Positions 1 to 10,027 are shown, counted from the stretch's first letter. The stretch: 64,000 nt of DNA from Burkholderiaceae bacterium 26 (GCA_000955795.1 JYOB01000008.1:182561-246560), one strand, 5' to 3'. Program-made: numbers and translations. Notes: generated by a model not told the origin, from the letters alone.

Positions 1-215
1 AGGCGCAGCTCGCCATCGATCACCAGCAGGCCTTCGGCATAGTCGTGCACTTCGTCGGGATACGGCGTGCCGTCCATGCGCAACACCTTGAAGTTGCCGC
101 CGCCAAAACGCTCCAGCACGCGAGACGACCATGCGCGCGGCAACGCATCGGCTTCTGCATTGAGATTGACAAGCGGCACACCGGCCTCGCCCAAAGAATG
201 AGAGGCATCGAGCAT
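1..215 (-). CDS. cupin-domain protein, 3' part cut by window edge
   Basis: Only the first 71 codons are visible; the rest lies left of the window. The start is the ATG at 215-213. The visible part runs from MLDASHSLGEAGVP to VIDGELRL and contains DEVHDYAEGLLVIDGEL, which resembles the first cupin motif (His, then Glu, then a Gly-rich turn). That suggests a small metal-binding beta-barrel protein. No substrate can be inferred. It follows the response-regulator terminator on the same strand, so it probably has its own promoter in the short gap at 216-226. Confidence 0.6.
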   Translation of the reverse strand, partial: MLDASHSLGEAGVPLVNLNAEADALPRAWSSRVLERFGGGNFKVLRMDGTPYPDEVHDYAEGLLVIDGELR

Positions 216-226
216 ACCAGTCGATA

Positions 227-269
227 GAAAATAAAATGGGCGCCGCCGCGTTTCAGCGATGGCGCCCAT
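227..269 (-). terminator. Rho-independent terminator after the response regulator
   Basis: A perfect 9-bp inverted repeat (236-244 ATGGGCGCC with 261-269 GGCGCCCAT) is followed on the minus strand by a T-rich run (TTTATTTTCT). It lies 25 bases past the stop of the response regulator gene. Confidence 0.85.
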
Positions 270-294
270 TCTGGGTTGCGCGATCGGCCCGCGT

Positions 295-1035
295 TCAGAC
301 GCCGTACGACGCGACGTCCATGTCCGACAGCCCATTCATGTCGTCCGCGGGCTTCAGATGGTCCACGCGATAGCCGTGCTTGTACACGGCCACCAGGCGC
401 ACCTCGTTCTCCGGCTCGATGTTCAGCTTCATGCGGATGCGCGACACGTGGCTATCGATGGTGCGCGTGTACTCCGAAGAATTACGGCCCCACACCTGCC
501 CGAAGATGTGATCGCGCGACAGCGTGCGTCCCACGTTCGAGAACAGCAGCAACGCCAGCTGGAATTCGATGGCCGTCAGCGTAACGGGCTCGCTGTGCAG
601 CGTGACCTGCTGGCGCTGAGGGTTGAAGTAGTACGGCCCCACCGCGAACGGCAGGCGGCCATACGGAATCGGATACGCCCGGCGCAGCAGAGCATCGACA
701 CGCGCGCGCAACTCGGCAATGCGGAACGGCTTGGCGATGTAGTCATCGGCGCCGTGTGTGAGTGCGCGCACGATGCTCTTTTCACCTTCTTCGGCTGTGA
801 CGAACAGGATGGGCAGCACTTCCCTGTGGCGGCCGCGCACCACGCTCAGCACGTCGATACCGAGCATGCCCGGCGTGTGCCAGTCGAGGATCAGCATGTC
901 ATACGACGAGCGCCCCAGCATGCGAAGCAACGTCGCCCCATCGCTGTAGGTCATCACGTCGTGTCCCGACTGGGACAATATCTGGACGATGACTTCGCTT
1001 TGGAAGGGATCGTCTTCAAGCAAGGCGATGCGCAT
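295..1035 (-). CDS. OmpR/PhoB-family response regulator
   Basis: A 246-residue two-component response regulator. The receiver domain covers about residues 1-120, with the acidic pair in LLEDDP, the likely phosphoacceptor Asp51 in MLILDWHTPG, and the conserved Lys in YIAKPF. A winged-helix DNA-binding domain follows at about 140-230 (TIDSHVSRIRMKL and YKHGYR are typical). I chose the ATG at 1035 because GGAG lies 7 bases upstream; an ATG nine codons further out lacks a good site. No histidine kinase lies next to it, so in this window it is an orphan regulator. Its targets are unknown. Confidence 0.9.
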   Translation of the reverse strand: MRIALLEDDPFQSEVIVQILSQSGHDVMTYSDGATLLRMLGRSSYDMLILDWHTPGMLGIDVLSVVRGRHREVLPILFVTAEEGEKSIVRALTHGADDYIAKPFRIAELRARVDALLRRAYPIPYGRLPFAVGPYYFNPQRQQVTLHSEPVTLTAIEFQLALLLFSNVGRTLSRDHIFGQVWGRNSSEYTRTIDSHVSRIRMKLNIEPENEVRLVAVYKHGYRVDHLKPADDMNGLSDMDVASYGV

Positions 1036-1240
1036 GTTCTGCTCCGTGGAAATTGCGCACATGCGTGCCGGATGGTACGGGCGTTGATAGCGCCCGAACT
1101 GTCGCGTTCAGCGCGATCCGTTGCATGTGTTACGTGCCTGCAATTTTCATGGCGAGGTTTGCTACGAACCATGAGAAGAGTCCTATTTTGTGAAGACCCT
1201 TGAGCCACGCAATGCCGTATCCACTCTGCGGAATGTGGAC

Positions 1241-1270
1241 AAAAAAAAGCCCGGACAACGCGGTCCGGGC
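1241..1270 (-). terminator. strong Rho-independent terminator
   Basis: On the minus strand a GCCCGGAC/GTCCGGGC 8-bp stem (1249-1256 with 1263-1270) encloses a 6-base loop and is followed directly by eight Ts (1248-1241). It ends the candidate small RNA and any read-through from the LysR gene. Confidence 0.9.
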
Positions 1271-1423
1271 GGCGGTGTTTCCCACAACGTGACGGGATCG
1301 GAAACACCCAAGGGTCGCATGTGCCAGACGCGTCGCAGTGCACCGGGGGGAAACACTGCAACGCTACGGGATAACGTCAAGGAGGGCCCGACGTACTGGT
1401 CGGCACACGCGAAGCGCATGATG
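1241..1423 (-). ncRNA. candidate small RNA (orphan promoter, hairpins, terminator)
   Basis: A 457-bp gap between two minus-strand genes holds what looks like a free-standing transcription unit. From 5' to 3' on the minus strand: a sigma70-like promoter (1430-1458); a hairpin pairing 1422-1426 with 1401-1405; a 10-bp stem with one mismatch, arms 1354-1364 and 1330-1340; a perfect 9-bp stem, arms 1300-1308 and 1274-1282; then a strong terminator hairpin with eight Ts. The predicted transcript is about 180 nt. No open reading frame in it looks genuine. It could instead be part of a long 3' UTR of the LysR gene. I do not recognise a known RNA family, and the ends do not pair as in 6S RNA. Confidence 0.5.
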
Positions 1424-1429
1424 CCGTGC

Positions 1430-1458
1430 TAAATACCCAGCCGGAGCAGTCGTGACAA
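1430..1458 (-). promoter_or_regulatory. sigma70-like promoter for the candidate small RNA
   Basis: On the minus strand, TTGTCA (1458-1453) and TATTTA (1435-1430) are separated by exactly 17 bases. This lies just past the stop of the LysR gene and points into the gap, not toward any coding region. Confidence 0.45.
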
Positions 1459-1492
1459 CATTTGACGCGCCCATCTTCTGGGCCGCGATGCC

Positions 1493-2410
1493 TCAGGTGG
1501 GATCAGCGTTTTCCAGCTCTTGCCGAATCGACTCGGTCAGCATGTCGATCAGCAATCGGACACGTTTGGGCACGAACCGCGCGGATGGCGTGACGAGGTT
1601 GATCGGCTCTCCGCTGGTCGCATAGTCGGGCAGCACACGCACGAGGCGAGGCAGCGGTGCATTGGCACGCGCCACGGCACTCGCGTACAGCGGCAGCGGG
1701 CCGATGCCGGCGCCCGACGCAATCAACGTTTCCAGATAGATGAGGCTGTCGGAATTCAGGCGGGCGCGCACGGCCACGGTTTTCAGGCCATCGGGGCCAA
1801 CAAGGCGCCATTGCGTTTCGCCGCGGCCGGTGCCGCGAAAATCCAGGCAGCAATGGTCGGCCAGCCCTTGCACGGTGGCCGGAGCACCGCGGCGCTGCAG
1901 GTAATCGGGCGAGGCGAATAAGCCGATGCGCAATACGCCAAGCGACCGCGCCACGAGAGAACTGTCGGCCAAGCGTCCGACGCGGACGGCAAGGTCAAAA
2001 CCTTCCTGCACCAGATCGACATTGCGCGGCGTCAGCACCACGTCCAGATCGATCTCCGGGTATTGCTGCATGAAGCGCGCCGCGACGGGCGCCACCAGCA
2101 GGCGGCCGACGTCTTCGGAAGACGTGATTCGCACCTTGCCGCGTGGCAGGTCTTGCAGCTCGCCGGCGCATGTCGTGGCGCGTTCGATGTCTTCCAGGGC
2201 ATGCGACGCCACCTGATACAGGCTCTGGCCGGCGTCGGTCAAATGCAGCGTGCGCGTGGTGCGTTGTAACAGTCGTACGTTCAAATCCTGTTCAAGCGCC
2301 GCAATGCCTCGGCTGACGGACGATTTGGGCAAATCGAGCCGCGTTGCCGCTGCCGTGAAGCTCCCCGCTTCAACCACGCGCACGAACAGCGCCAATTGAT
2401 TCAGATCCAT
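1493..2410 (-). CDS. LysR-family transcriptional regulator
   Basis: A 305-residue LysR-type regulator. The N-terminal winged HTH (about residues 1-60) contains FTAAATRLDLPKSSVSRGIA and ends with RTTRTLHLTDAG; the rest is a periplasmic-binding-protein-like effector domain of normal length. The start is the ATG at 2410, preceded by GAAGAGGAAA; a longer frame exists but is not typical for the family. It is divergent from a pirin gene with about 150 bp between starts, the usual arrangement for a LysR regulator controlling its neighbour. The effector is unknown. Confidence 0.9.
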   Translation of the reverse strand: MDLNQLALFVRVVEAGSFTAAATRLDLPKSSVSRGIAALEQDLNVRLLQRTTRTLHLTDAGQSLYQVASHALEDIERATTCAGELQDLPRGKVRITSSEDVGRLLVAPVAARFMQQYPEIDLDVVLTPRNVDLVQEGFDLAVRVGRLADSSLVARSLGVLRIGLFASPDYLQRRGAPATVQGLADHCCLDFRGTGRGETQWRLVGPDGLKTVAVRARLNSDSLIYLETLIASGAGIGPLPLYASAVARANAPLPRLVRVLPDYATSGEPINLVTPSARFVPKRVRLLIDMLTESIRQELENADPT

Positions 2411-2520
2411 GGTTTCCTCTTCTTGTAGTGACGCGCGCCGGCCTGGGATTGTGATTGTCTCGCCGGGAGCAACATTTTTTCCCACAATAACCGACTAGTG
2501 CAAACCGGGCAACCACCCTA

Positions 2521-2540
2521 CATTTGGCATATGACAAATG
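2521..2540. promoter_or_regulatory. near-perfect 20-bp dyad upstream of pirin gene
   Basis: The 20-mer CATTTGGCATATGACAAATG equals its own reverse complement except at one base pair. It lies 20 bp before the pirin start in the LysR/pirin divergent region, a good place for a regulator site. Confidence 0.45.
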
Positions 2541-2560
2541 CCCGATTTCAGGAGAACAAC

Positions 2561-3457
2561 ATGGAAACCCTCGTACAACCGCAAGTGCAGCGTGGCCGCC
2601 GCGTGGAGCGCATCATCACTGGCCGCCCCACTTCGGACGGCGCGGGCGTGAAGCTCACGCGCGTGCTGACGAACAACCTGCAACGTCGGCTGGACCCGTT
2701 CCTGATGCTGGACGCGTTCCGCAGCGACGACCCGAACGACTATCTGGCCGGCTTTCCCGACCACCCGCACCGCGGCTTTGAAACGGTGACGTACATGATC
2801 GCTGGCCGCATGCGCCACCGCGACAGTGCCGGCCACGAAGGCCTGCTGCAACACGGCGGCGTGCAGTGGATGACGGCCGGCAGCGGCGTGGTGCACTCTG
2901 AAATGCCGGAGCAGGAAGATGGCGTGATGGAAGGCTTCCAGCTGTGGCTGAACCTGCCCGCCAGCGACAAGATGACGACGCCGTGGTACCGCGACATCCC
3001 GTCGAACGAGATTCCCGAGTTCACGACGGAAGACGGCGTGGCCGTGCGGGTCATCGCCGGAGATTCGCAAGGCGTGCAAGGTGCGATGACGCGTGAAGCG
3101 ACGCAGCCGCTGTACCTCGACATCACGCTGCCTGCGGGTGCGTCGTTTGCACAGCCGCTGCCGGCCGGGCACAACGCGTTCGTCTACGTGTTCCGTGGCA
3201 GCGCGCTGGTGGGCGATGCCGAAGCGTCCGGCAGCGCCGGGCTGCAGCGCGTGGAAGACAAGCAGATGGCCATCCTCGCCAACACGGAAGGCAGTGACGG
3301 AGTGGTCATCCGTGCAGCAGACGCAGACGCACGCGTGCTGCTGGTGGCTGGCAAGCCGCTGAACGAGTCGATTGCCCAATACGGCCCGTTTGTGATGAAC
3401 ACGCAGGAGGAGATCTTCCAGGCTGTTCGAGACTTCCAGGCCGGCAAGTTCGCGTAG
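2561..3457 (+). CDS. pirin-family protein
   Basis: A 298-residue bicupin of the pirin family, the normal length. The N-terminal cupin shows the metal-site motif HPHRGFET and later GVVHSEMP, corresponding to the three His and one Glu iron ligands of pirins. The C-terminal pirin domain covers about residues 180-280. Bacterial pirins bind Fe and some have quercetin dioxygenase activity; the substrate here is not known. The start at 2561 has AGGAG 7 bases upstream; upstream in-frame ATGs lack this. Probably controlled by the divergent LysR regulator. Confidence 0.9.
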   Translation: METLVQPQVQRGRRVERIITGRPTSDGAGVKLTRVLTNNLQRRLDPFLMLDAFRSDDPNDYLAGFPDHPHRGFETVTYMIAGRMRHRDSAGHEGLLQHGGVQWMTAGSGVVHSEMPEQEDGVMEGFQLWLNLPASDKMTTPWYRDIPSNEIPEFTTEDGVAVRVIAGDSQGVQGAMTREATQPLYLDITLPAGASFAQPLPAGHNAFVYVFRGSALVGDAEASGSAGLQRVEDKQMAILANTEGSDGVVIRAADADARVLLVAGKPLNESIAQYGPFVMNTQEEIFQAVRDFQAGKFA

Positions 3458-3473
3458 AGCGTCTACGCAGTCG

Positions 3474-3513
3474 CAAAGAAAAACCGCCGCTCGGTTTCAC
3501 CAGAGCGGCGGTT
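3474..3513 (-). terminator. terminator of srkA formed partly by its coding end
   Basis: A perfect 11-bp stem (3482-3492 with 3503-3513, loop 10) followed on the minus strand by TTTTTCTTT. The upstream arm encodes the last residues of SrkA and the loop contains its stop codon, so coding and termination signals overlap. The pirin gene ends just before it on the other strand. Confidence 0.85.
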
Positions 3514-4531
3514 CGTCCAACAGCGCGATCTGCTCGCGCAATTCCAACACCCGGTCCTGCCAATAGCGTTGCGTGTTGAACCACGGAAACGCGGCGGGAA
3601 ACGCCGGATCATTCCAGCGACGGGCCAACCATGCGCTGTAATGCAGCAAGCGCAGCGTGCGTAGCGCTTCCACCAGATACAGCTCGCGCGTGTCGAATTC
3701 GCAGAAGTCTTCATAGCCGGCCAGCAGGCTGGCGAGCTGCGATTGCATCGACGCGCGGTCGCCCGAGAGCAGCATCCACAAGTCCTGCACGGCGGGGCCG
3801 GTGCGGCTGTCGTCAAAATCGACGAAATGCGGGCCGGCGCTGCGCAGCGGATCGCCCTGCTTGGCGTCGGCCTCTTCGATCCAGAGCACGTTCGACGCGT
3901 GGCAATCGCCGTGCAGACGCAGCAGCGAAACGTCACCGGCGCGGTCGTAGCAGCGGCGCACGCCGTCGAGTGCAGCGTCGGCAACGCTGCGCCAGGCTGG
4001 CAACAAATCGGGCGGGATGAAATCGTGTTCGAGCAGCCAATCGCGCGATTGCACGCCGAAGGTGTCAATGTCGAGTGCGGGCCGGGCTATGAACGGCCGC
4101 TGCGCCCCGACGGCGTGGATGCGCCCGAGGAAACGGCCCATCCATTCAAGCGTGTCGTCCCGGTCGATGGCAGGCACCCGGCCTGCGCAGCGCGGGAAGA
4201 CCGCAAAATACCAACGCTCGAACGTGTGCAGCGTGCGGCCATCGATTTCCAGCGGCGCGATCACGGGGATTTCCGCCGCCGCGAGTTCTGCCGTGAAGGC
4301 ATGCTCTTCGACGATCTGCGCCTCGGTCCAGCGGGCCGGGCGGTAGAACTTGACCACCACCGGCGCGCTGTCTTCCACGCCGGCCTGGTAGACGCGGTTT
4401 TCGTAACTGTTGAGCGCGAACATACGGCCGTCCGGCATCAGCCCGACCTGCGCCAACGCATCGAGGATGCTGTCGGGCGTCAGGCCGTCGTAGGGCGCTT
4501 CAGCTGATGCGGGCTGACCGTCGTCGTGCAT
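3497..4531 (-). CDS. srkA: stress response serine/threonine kinase SrkA (RdoA/YihE)
   Basis: A 344-residue protein kinase of the SrkA (YihE/RdoA) family, known in E. coli to act in Cpx-linked stress and to counter toxin-mediated death. Visible features are the catalytic LRLHGDCHASNVLW (HxDxxxxN type), the metal-binding HFVDFDDSRTGP, and the family-typical N-terminal ALNSYENRVYQ. The length fits the family. I chose the ATG at 4531; a TTG three codons upstream is possible. It begins 5 bases after the rhlE stop, so the two are probably cotranscribed. Confidence 0.9.
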   Translation of the reverse strand: MHDDGQPASAEAPYDGLTPDSILDALAQVGLMPDGRMFALNSYENRVYQAGVEDSAPVVVKFYRPARWTEAQIVEEHAFTAELAAAEIPVIAPLEIDGRTLHTFERWYFAVFPRCAGRVPAIDRDDTLEWMGRFLGRIHAVGAQRPFIARPALDIDTFGVQSRDWLLEHDFIPPDLLPAWRSVADAALDGVRRCYDRAGDVSLLRLHGDCHASNVLWIEEADAKQGDPLRSAGPHFVDFDDSRTGPAVQDLWMLLSGDRASMQSQLASLLAGYEDFCEFDTRELYLVEALRTLRLLHYSAWLARRWNDPAFPAAFPWFNTQRYWQDRVLELREQIALLDEPPLW

Positions 4532-4536
4532 GAACG

Positions 4537-6207
<1,671 letters not shown>

Positions 6208-6338
6208 GGAAAAGCGATTGGACCGGCGTGTCCCGCGCATTCGTTCGTGCGCCAATCGTGGACAAAGCCTGGGTAGGTGACGGGGCGACTGGACCCCGGG
6301 GACTGCAAGAAGGGCGTTAGTTTAACAGGTGATGGTGT

Positions 6339-7343
6339 TTACCCCACCGGCGCCCGCAATGCCGCCAACGGCGCATTTACCACGTCCCCCAGCCGCTCCG
6401 CCAACGAATACCGCGCCATATACCGCCGGAAATGCGCGAGGAACGCGTCTTCAGCTGGCGCCAGTCGCCGCTCCTTGTGCCACATCAGGTACAGATCGAT
6501 GTCGGCAACACCCTCTTCAGGCGGCAGCCGCCACAAGCGCTGCTGCGCCACATCGTCCGCCACGATGTGCTCCGGCAGGCAGCCAATCCCATACCCCGCA
6601 AACACCAGCCGCTTGATCTCGTCCAGGCTCGGAGACGTGGCGACGATGCGACCGGTAAATCCCTGCTGATCCCGAAACACCGCCAGCGGCGATAGCGCAT
6701 CGCCCAATTGGTCGCTCAAGAACGAAACGAAGTTCTCGCCCAGCAGATCGCTGATCGACAAGCCCGTCCGCCCGAACAACCCGTGATGCCGCCCGCAGAA
6801 CACGGCGTAGCGCTGGCGCAGGAACAGTTGCCGCTCGAGCTTTTCGACGGGCGTGCGGCACAGGCTCAGCCCAATGCCCGCCCGCTTTTGCGCAAGCGCA
6901 TCGAGGATGTCCGTACTACGCATCACTTCCACCTGCAGATCCACGCGCGGGTGATGGCGATGGAACGCCGCTAGGCATTCGTCGTACACGCCCGATTGGA
7001 TGCGGCTGACCGTCAGCAGATGCAGCACGCCGCTCACATCGTCTTGCGGTTCACCAAGCTCTGAGCCGAGCCGCGCCACATTGCCGTAGACATCGGTGGC
7101 GATGCGCAACACGTCTTCGCCAACGCGCGTGAGGCGAAAGTGCGAGCCGCGCCGCTCAATCAGCGTGTGGCCGAGCTGATCTTCGAGGCGCCGCAGCGCG
7201 AGGCTGACCGCCGGCTGCGTGATGTGCAGCCGCACCGCCGCGCGACTGATGCTCCGCTCGTGGACGATGGTGAGAAAGGTGCGCAGCAGGTTCCAGTCAA
7301 GCCGGTCGCTGACCAGGGCGGGATCAAGAGCGGACGGATCCAT
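6339..7343 (-). CDS. LysR-family transcriptional regulator
   Basis: A 334-residue LysR-type regulator with its HTH at about residues 17-75 (RTFLTIVHERSISRAAVRLH, ITQPAVSLALRRLEDQLG) and an effector domain to the end. The 15-residue stretch before the HTH is slightly longer than usual. It is divergent from an MFS transporter gene followed by a deacetylase gene, and likely controls them. The ligand is unknown; an amino acid, polyamine derivative or organic acid would fit the neighbours. Confidence 0.9.
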   Translation of the reverse strand: MDPSALDPALVSDRLDWNLLRTFLTIVHERSISRAAVRLHITQPAVSLALRRLEDQLGHTLIERRGSHFRLTRVGEDVLRIATDVYGNVARLGSELGEPQDDVSGVLHLLTVSRIQSGVYDECLAAFHRHHPRVDLQVEVMRSTDILDALAQKRAGIGLSLCRTPVEKLERQLFLRQRYAVFCGRHHGLFGRTGLSISDLLGENFVSFLSDQLGDALSPLAVFRDQQGFTGRIVATSPSLDEIKRLVFAGYGIGCLPEHIVADDVAQQRLWRLPPEEGVADIDLYLMWHKERRLAPAEDAFLAHFRRYMARYSLAERLGDVVNAPLAALRAPVG

Positions 7344-7379
7344 GGCGGCGAATATGAGTTGAATTTATACAAACAATAA

Positions 7380-7401
7380 GTATTCAGAATTTGACTAATA
7401 C
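7380..7401. promoter_or_regulatory. possible LysR operator in divergent promoter region
   Basis: GTATT (7380-7384) and AATAC (7397-7401) form a 5-bp inverted repeat with a 12-base spacer in the AT-rich region between the divergent LysR and MFS genes. Spacing and the T-N11-A-like form fit a LysR box, but arms this short are weak evidence. Confidence 0.3.
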
Positions 7402-7472
7402 CCGTCAAGCGGCAATAAACACGCATCGTCGCCTTGAAGCGGCGGGCTAAAAAATCTGTGAGGAGCTACACC

Positions 7473-8780
7473 ATGCAACCGTCCCAACCCGGCGGGCGCC
7501 AGCCTGCGCGCGCGGCCACCGCCGCCTTTGTCGGCACCATGATCGAGTGGTACGACTTCTACATCTACGCCACCGCTGCTGCGCTCGTGTTCGGGCCGCT
7601 GTTCTTTCCGGGCGGCGATCCATTCCTCAGCACGCTCGCTTCGTTCGGCACGTTTGCCGTGGGCTTTTTCGCGCGGCCACTGGGCGGCATCGTGTTCGGC
7701 CATTGGGGCGACCGCATCGGTCGCAAGAAAGCGCTGATGATCACGCTCACGATGATGGGCCTGGCGACCATCGGTATCGGGCTGCTGCCGACGTATGCCA
7801 CCGCCGGCGCCCTCGCCCCCGTGCTGCTGGTGCTGCTGCGCGTGGTGCAGGGCATCGCGGTCGGTGGCGAATGGGGCGGCGCGGTGCTGATGGCGGGCGA
7901 ACACGCGCCCAAGGGCCGCCGCACGTTCTTCGCATCGTTTGCGCAACTGGGCAGCCCGGCCGGGTTGATTCTCTCGCTGCTGGCTTTTCGCCTCGTCACG
8001 TCGATGGAGAAGGATGCGTTCATGGACTGGGGCTGGCGTCTACCATTCCTCGCCAGCTCGGTGCTGCTGCTGGTGGGCGTGGCGATCCGCCTGGGCGTGA
8101 ATGAGTCGCCGGAGTTTGCGCAGGTGCAGGCGCAGCGCAAGACGGCCAAGCTGCCAATCGCCGAAGTCTGGCGCACGGCGCGTGTGCCGGTGCTGCTTTG
8201 CATTGGCGCTAACACCATCGGCATTGCGGGTGTGTACTTCACCAACACGTTCATGATCGCGTACACGACGCAGTATCTGTCGCTGTCGAAAACGCTGATT
8301 CTCGATTGCCTGTTTGTGGTCGCGTTCATCCAGTTCCTCGCCCAACCGTTGGCGGCATGGCTGGCGGAACGGCTTGGCGGCGCACGCTTCCTCAAGCTGA
8401 TGGCACTGCTGGCAATGGCATCGCCGTATCCCATGTTCCTGCTGGTGCAGACGCGCCAGGCGCCGCTGATGGTGCTGGGCATTGCGCTGGCCGTGGTGTG
8501 CATGGCGAGCTTCTACTCGGTCATTGCGGGCTTCGTGTCGGGCGTGTTCGAAACGCGCGTGCGGTATTCGGCAATCTCGCTGTCATACCAGGTGTGCGGC
8601 GCAGTGGCGGGCGGGCTCACGCCGCTGGTCGGCACCATCCTCGCGCAGCGCTTCCATGGTGAATGGTGGCCGCTAGCGGTGTTCTACACGCTGCTCGCCG
8701 GTATCTCGCTGGTGTGCATTGCCGCCATCGATGTGCGCCAGCGCGGCCGTGCAACTGCCGGCGAGGCAGTCGGCGCATAA
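7473..8780 (+). CDS. MFS transporter, metabolite:H+ symporter (MHS) family
   Basis: A 435-residue inner-membrane transporter with about 12 hydrophobic segments. The N-terminal signature GTMIEWYDFYIYATAA and the loop GHWGDRIGRKKALM place it in the MHS family (relatives of ProP, KgtP and ShiA), which import betaines, oxo acids or other small organic anions with protons. The exact substrate cannot be read from the sequence. The start at 7473 is preceded by GAGGAG. It is followed by a deacetylase gene 25 bp downstream, probably in the same operon, and is divergent from a LysR regulator. Confidence 0.9.
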   Translation: MQPSQPGGRQPARAATAAFVGTMIEWYDFYIYATAAALVFGPLFFPGGDPFLSTLASFGTFAVGFFARPLGGIVFGHWGDRIGRKKALMITLTMMGLATIGIGLLPTYATAGALAPVLLVLLRVVQGIAVGGEWGGAVLMAGEHAPKGRRTFFASFAQLGSPAGLILSLLAFRLVTSMEKDAFMDWGWRLPFLASSVLLLVGVAIRLGVNESPEFAQVQAQRKTAKLPIAEVWRTARVPVLLCIGANTIGIAGVYFTNTFMIAYTTQYLSLSKTLILDCLFVVAFIQFLAQPLAAWLAERLGGARFLKLMALLAMASPYPMFLLVQTRQAPLMVLGIALAVVCMASFYSVIAGFVSGVFETRVRYSAISLSYQVCGAVAGGLTPLVGTILAQRFHGEWWPLAVFYTLLAGISLVCIAAIDVRQRGRATAGEAVGA

Positions 8781-8805
8781 CAGTCTCCCCACCCTTGTTT
8801 TACCC

Positions 8806-9840
8806 ATGCTGACGTTCTTTCACCCTGAACAGCTTCTGCACCATCCGCAGAGCTATTACTCGCGCGGCAAGATGCGCACGCCGCAGGAAGTGCCGGAGCG
8901 CGCGCTGAATCTGCTGCAGGCGGCGCGCGACCTCGGCTTTACCATTGCGCGGCCCGAAGATCACGGCATCGCGCCGCTCACCGCCGTGCACGGCGAGCCC
9001 TATCTGCGCTTCCTGCAAGACGCTCATGCCGACTGGCTGCGCCTGCCCGAAGACTGGGGTGACGAGGTCATGTCGAACATCTTCGTGCGCGAGCCCAATG
9101 CGTTGCGCGGCGTGCTGGCCCAGGCCGCCCGCTACCTGGCAGACGGCAGTTGCCCAGTCGGCGAGAACACATGGCGATCGGCGTATTGGTCCGCACAGAG
9201 CGCAGCAGCCGGCGCGCAAGCCATCCTCCATGGCGAGCGCACGGCCTACGCGCTGTGCCGCCCGCCCGGCCATCATGCGCGCCGCGAGGCAGCCGGCGGC
9301 TTCTGTTATCTGAACAACGCCGCTATTGCCGCACAGGCGCTGCGCGGCAAATTCAGGCGCGTGGCCATTCTCGACACCGACATGCATCACGGTCAGGGCA
9401 TCCAGGAGATCTTTTACGACCGCGCCGACGTGCTGTACGTCTCCATCCATGGCGATCCGACCAACTTCTACCCGGTCGTCGCCGGCTTTGACGACGAGCG
9501 CGGTGCGGGCGATGGCCTGGGCCTGAACGTGAACCTGCCGATGCCGCATCGCTCGCCGGAATCGGTGTTCTTCGACAAGCTCGGGGATGCGATTGCGGCA
9601 CTCGAACGCTTTCAGCCCGATGCGCTGGTGCTGTCGCTCGGCTTCGACATCTATCGCGAAGACCCGCAATCGCAGGTGGATGTCTCGACGCAGGGCTTCG
9701 GCCGGCTTGGCCATGCAGTTGGCGCGATCGGGCTGCCGACGCTGGTCGTCCAGGAAGGCGGCTATCACCTCCCCACCCTTGCACAAAACGCTGCCGCATT
9801 CTTTGGCGGCCTGACCTCCCTCCATCAGCCGGCCGGCTGA
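8806..9840 (+). CDS. histone deacetylase-like amidohydrolase (acetylpolyamine amidohydrolase type)
   Basis: A 344-residue zinc amidohydrolase of the histone deacetylase superfamily. The catalytic His pair is in RPPGHHARR (His156-His157), the zinc ligands are in ILDTDMHHGQG (Asp192, His194) and in SLGFDIYREDP, and the conserved VVQEGGYH occurs near the end. Length and motif spacing fit bacterial acetylpolyamine amidohydrolases, which remove acetyl groups from acetylated polyamines. That substrate is inferred. It sits 25 bp behind an MHS transporter gene, suggesting import and deacetylation of one compound. Confidence 0.85.
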   Translation: MLTFFHPEQLLHHPQSYYSRGKMRTPQEVPERALNLLQAARDLGFTIARPEDHGIAPLTAVHGEPYLRFLQDAHADWLRLPEDWGDEVMSNIFVREPNALRGVLAQAARYLADGSCPVGENTWRSAYWSAQSAAAGAQAILHGERTAYALCRPPGHHARREAAGGFCYLNNAAIAAQALRGKFRRVAILDTDMHHGQGIQEIFYDRADVLYVSIHGDPTNFYPVVAGFDDERGAGDGLGLNVNLPMPHRSPESVFFDKLGDAIAALERFQPDALVLSLGFDIYREDPQSQVDVSTQGFGRLGHAVGAIGLPTLVVQEGGYHLPTLAQNAAAFFGGLTSLHQPAG

Positions 9841-9976
9841 CCCGCCAACCGGGGCGCAGACCTCCTTTAGCTTTTTGATGTTTGCGCCCACTCACTTTCC
9901 AAGCCACGTGTTTCATACGTTGGCTTGGCAACCTTCCTTCCTCTAGAGTCCCCGCTCGAATTGGGCGCTTGGCGTT

Positions 9977-10027
9977 TTCAAACGTCTGTTCCTAACATGC
10001 CCGGGCAACCCCATACACATGTTTGAA
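9977..10027. promoter_or_regulatory. nested inverted repeats upstream of the TetR-type gene
   Basis: TTCAAAC (9977-9983) pairs with GTTTGAA (10021-10027), and inside it AACATG (9994-9999) pairs with CATGTT (10018-10023). They lie 70-120 bp before the TetR-type gene, where an autoregulatory operator could be. The spacings are longer than a usual TetR site, so this is tentative. Confidence 0.25.

Noticed and set aside
1241-1423. 6S RNA
   Set aside because: Size fits, but 5' and 3' ends do not pair into the closing stem and there is no long bubble-containing hairpin.
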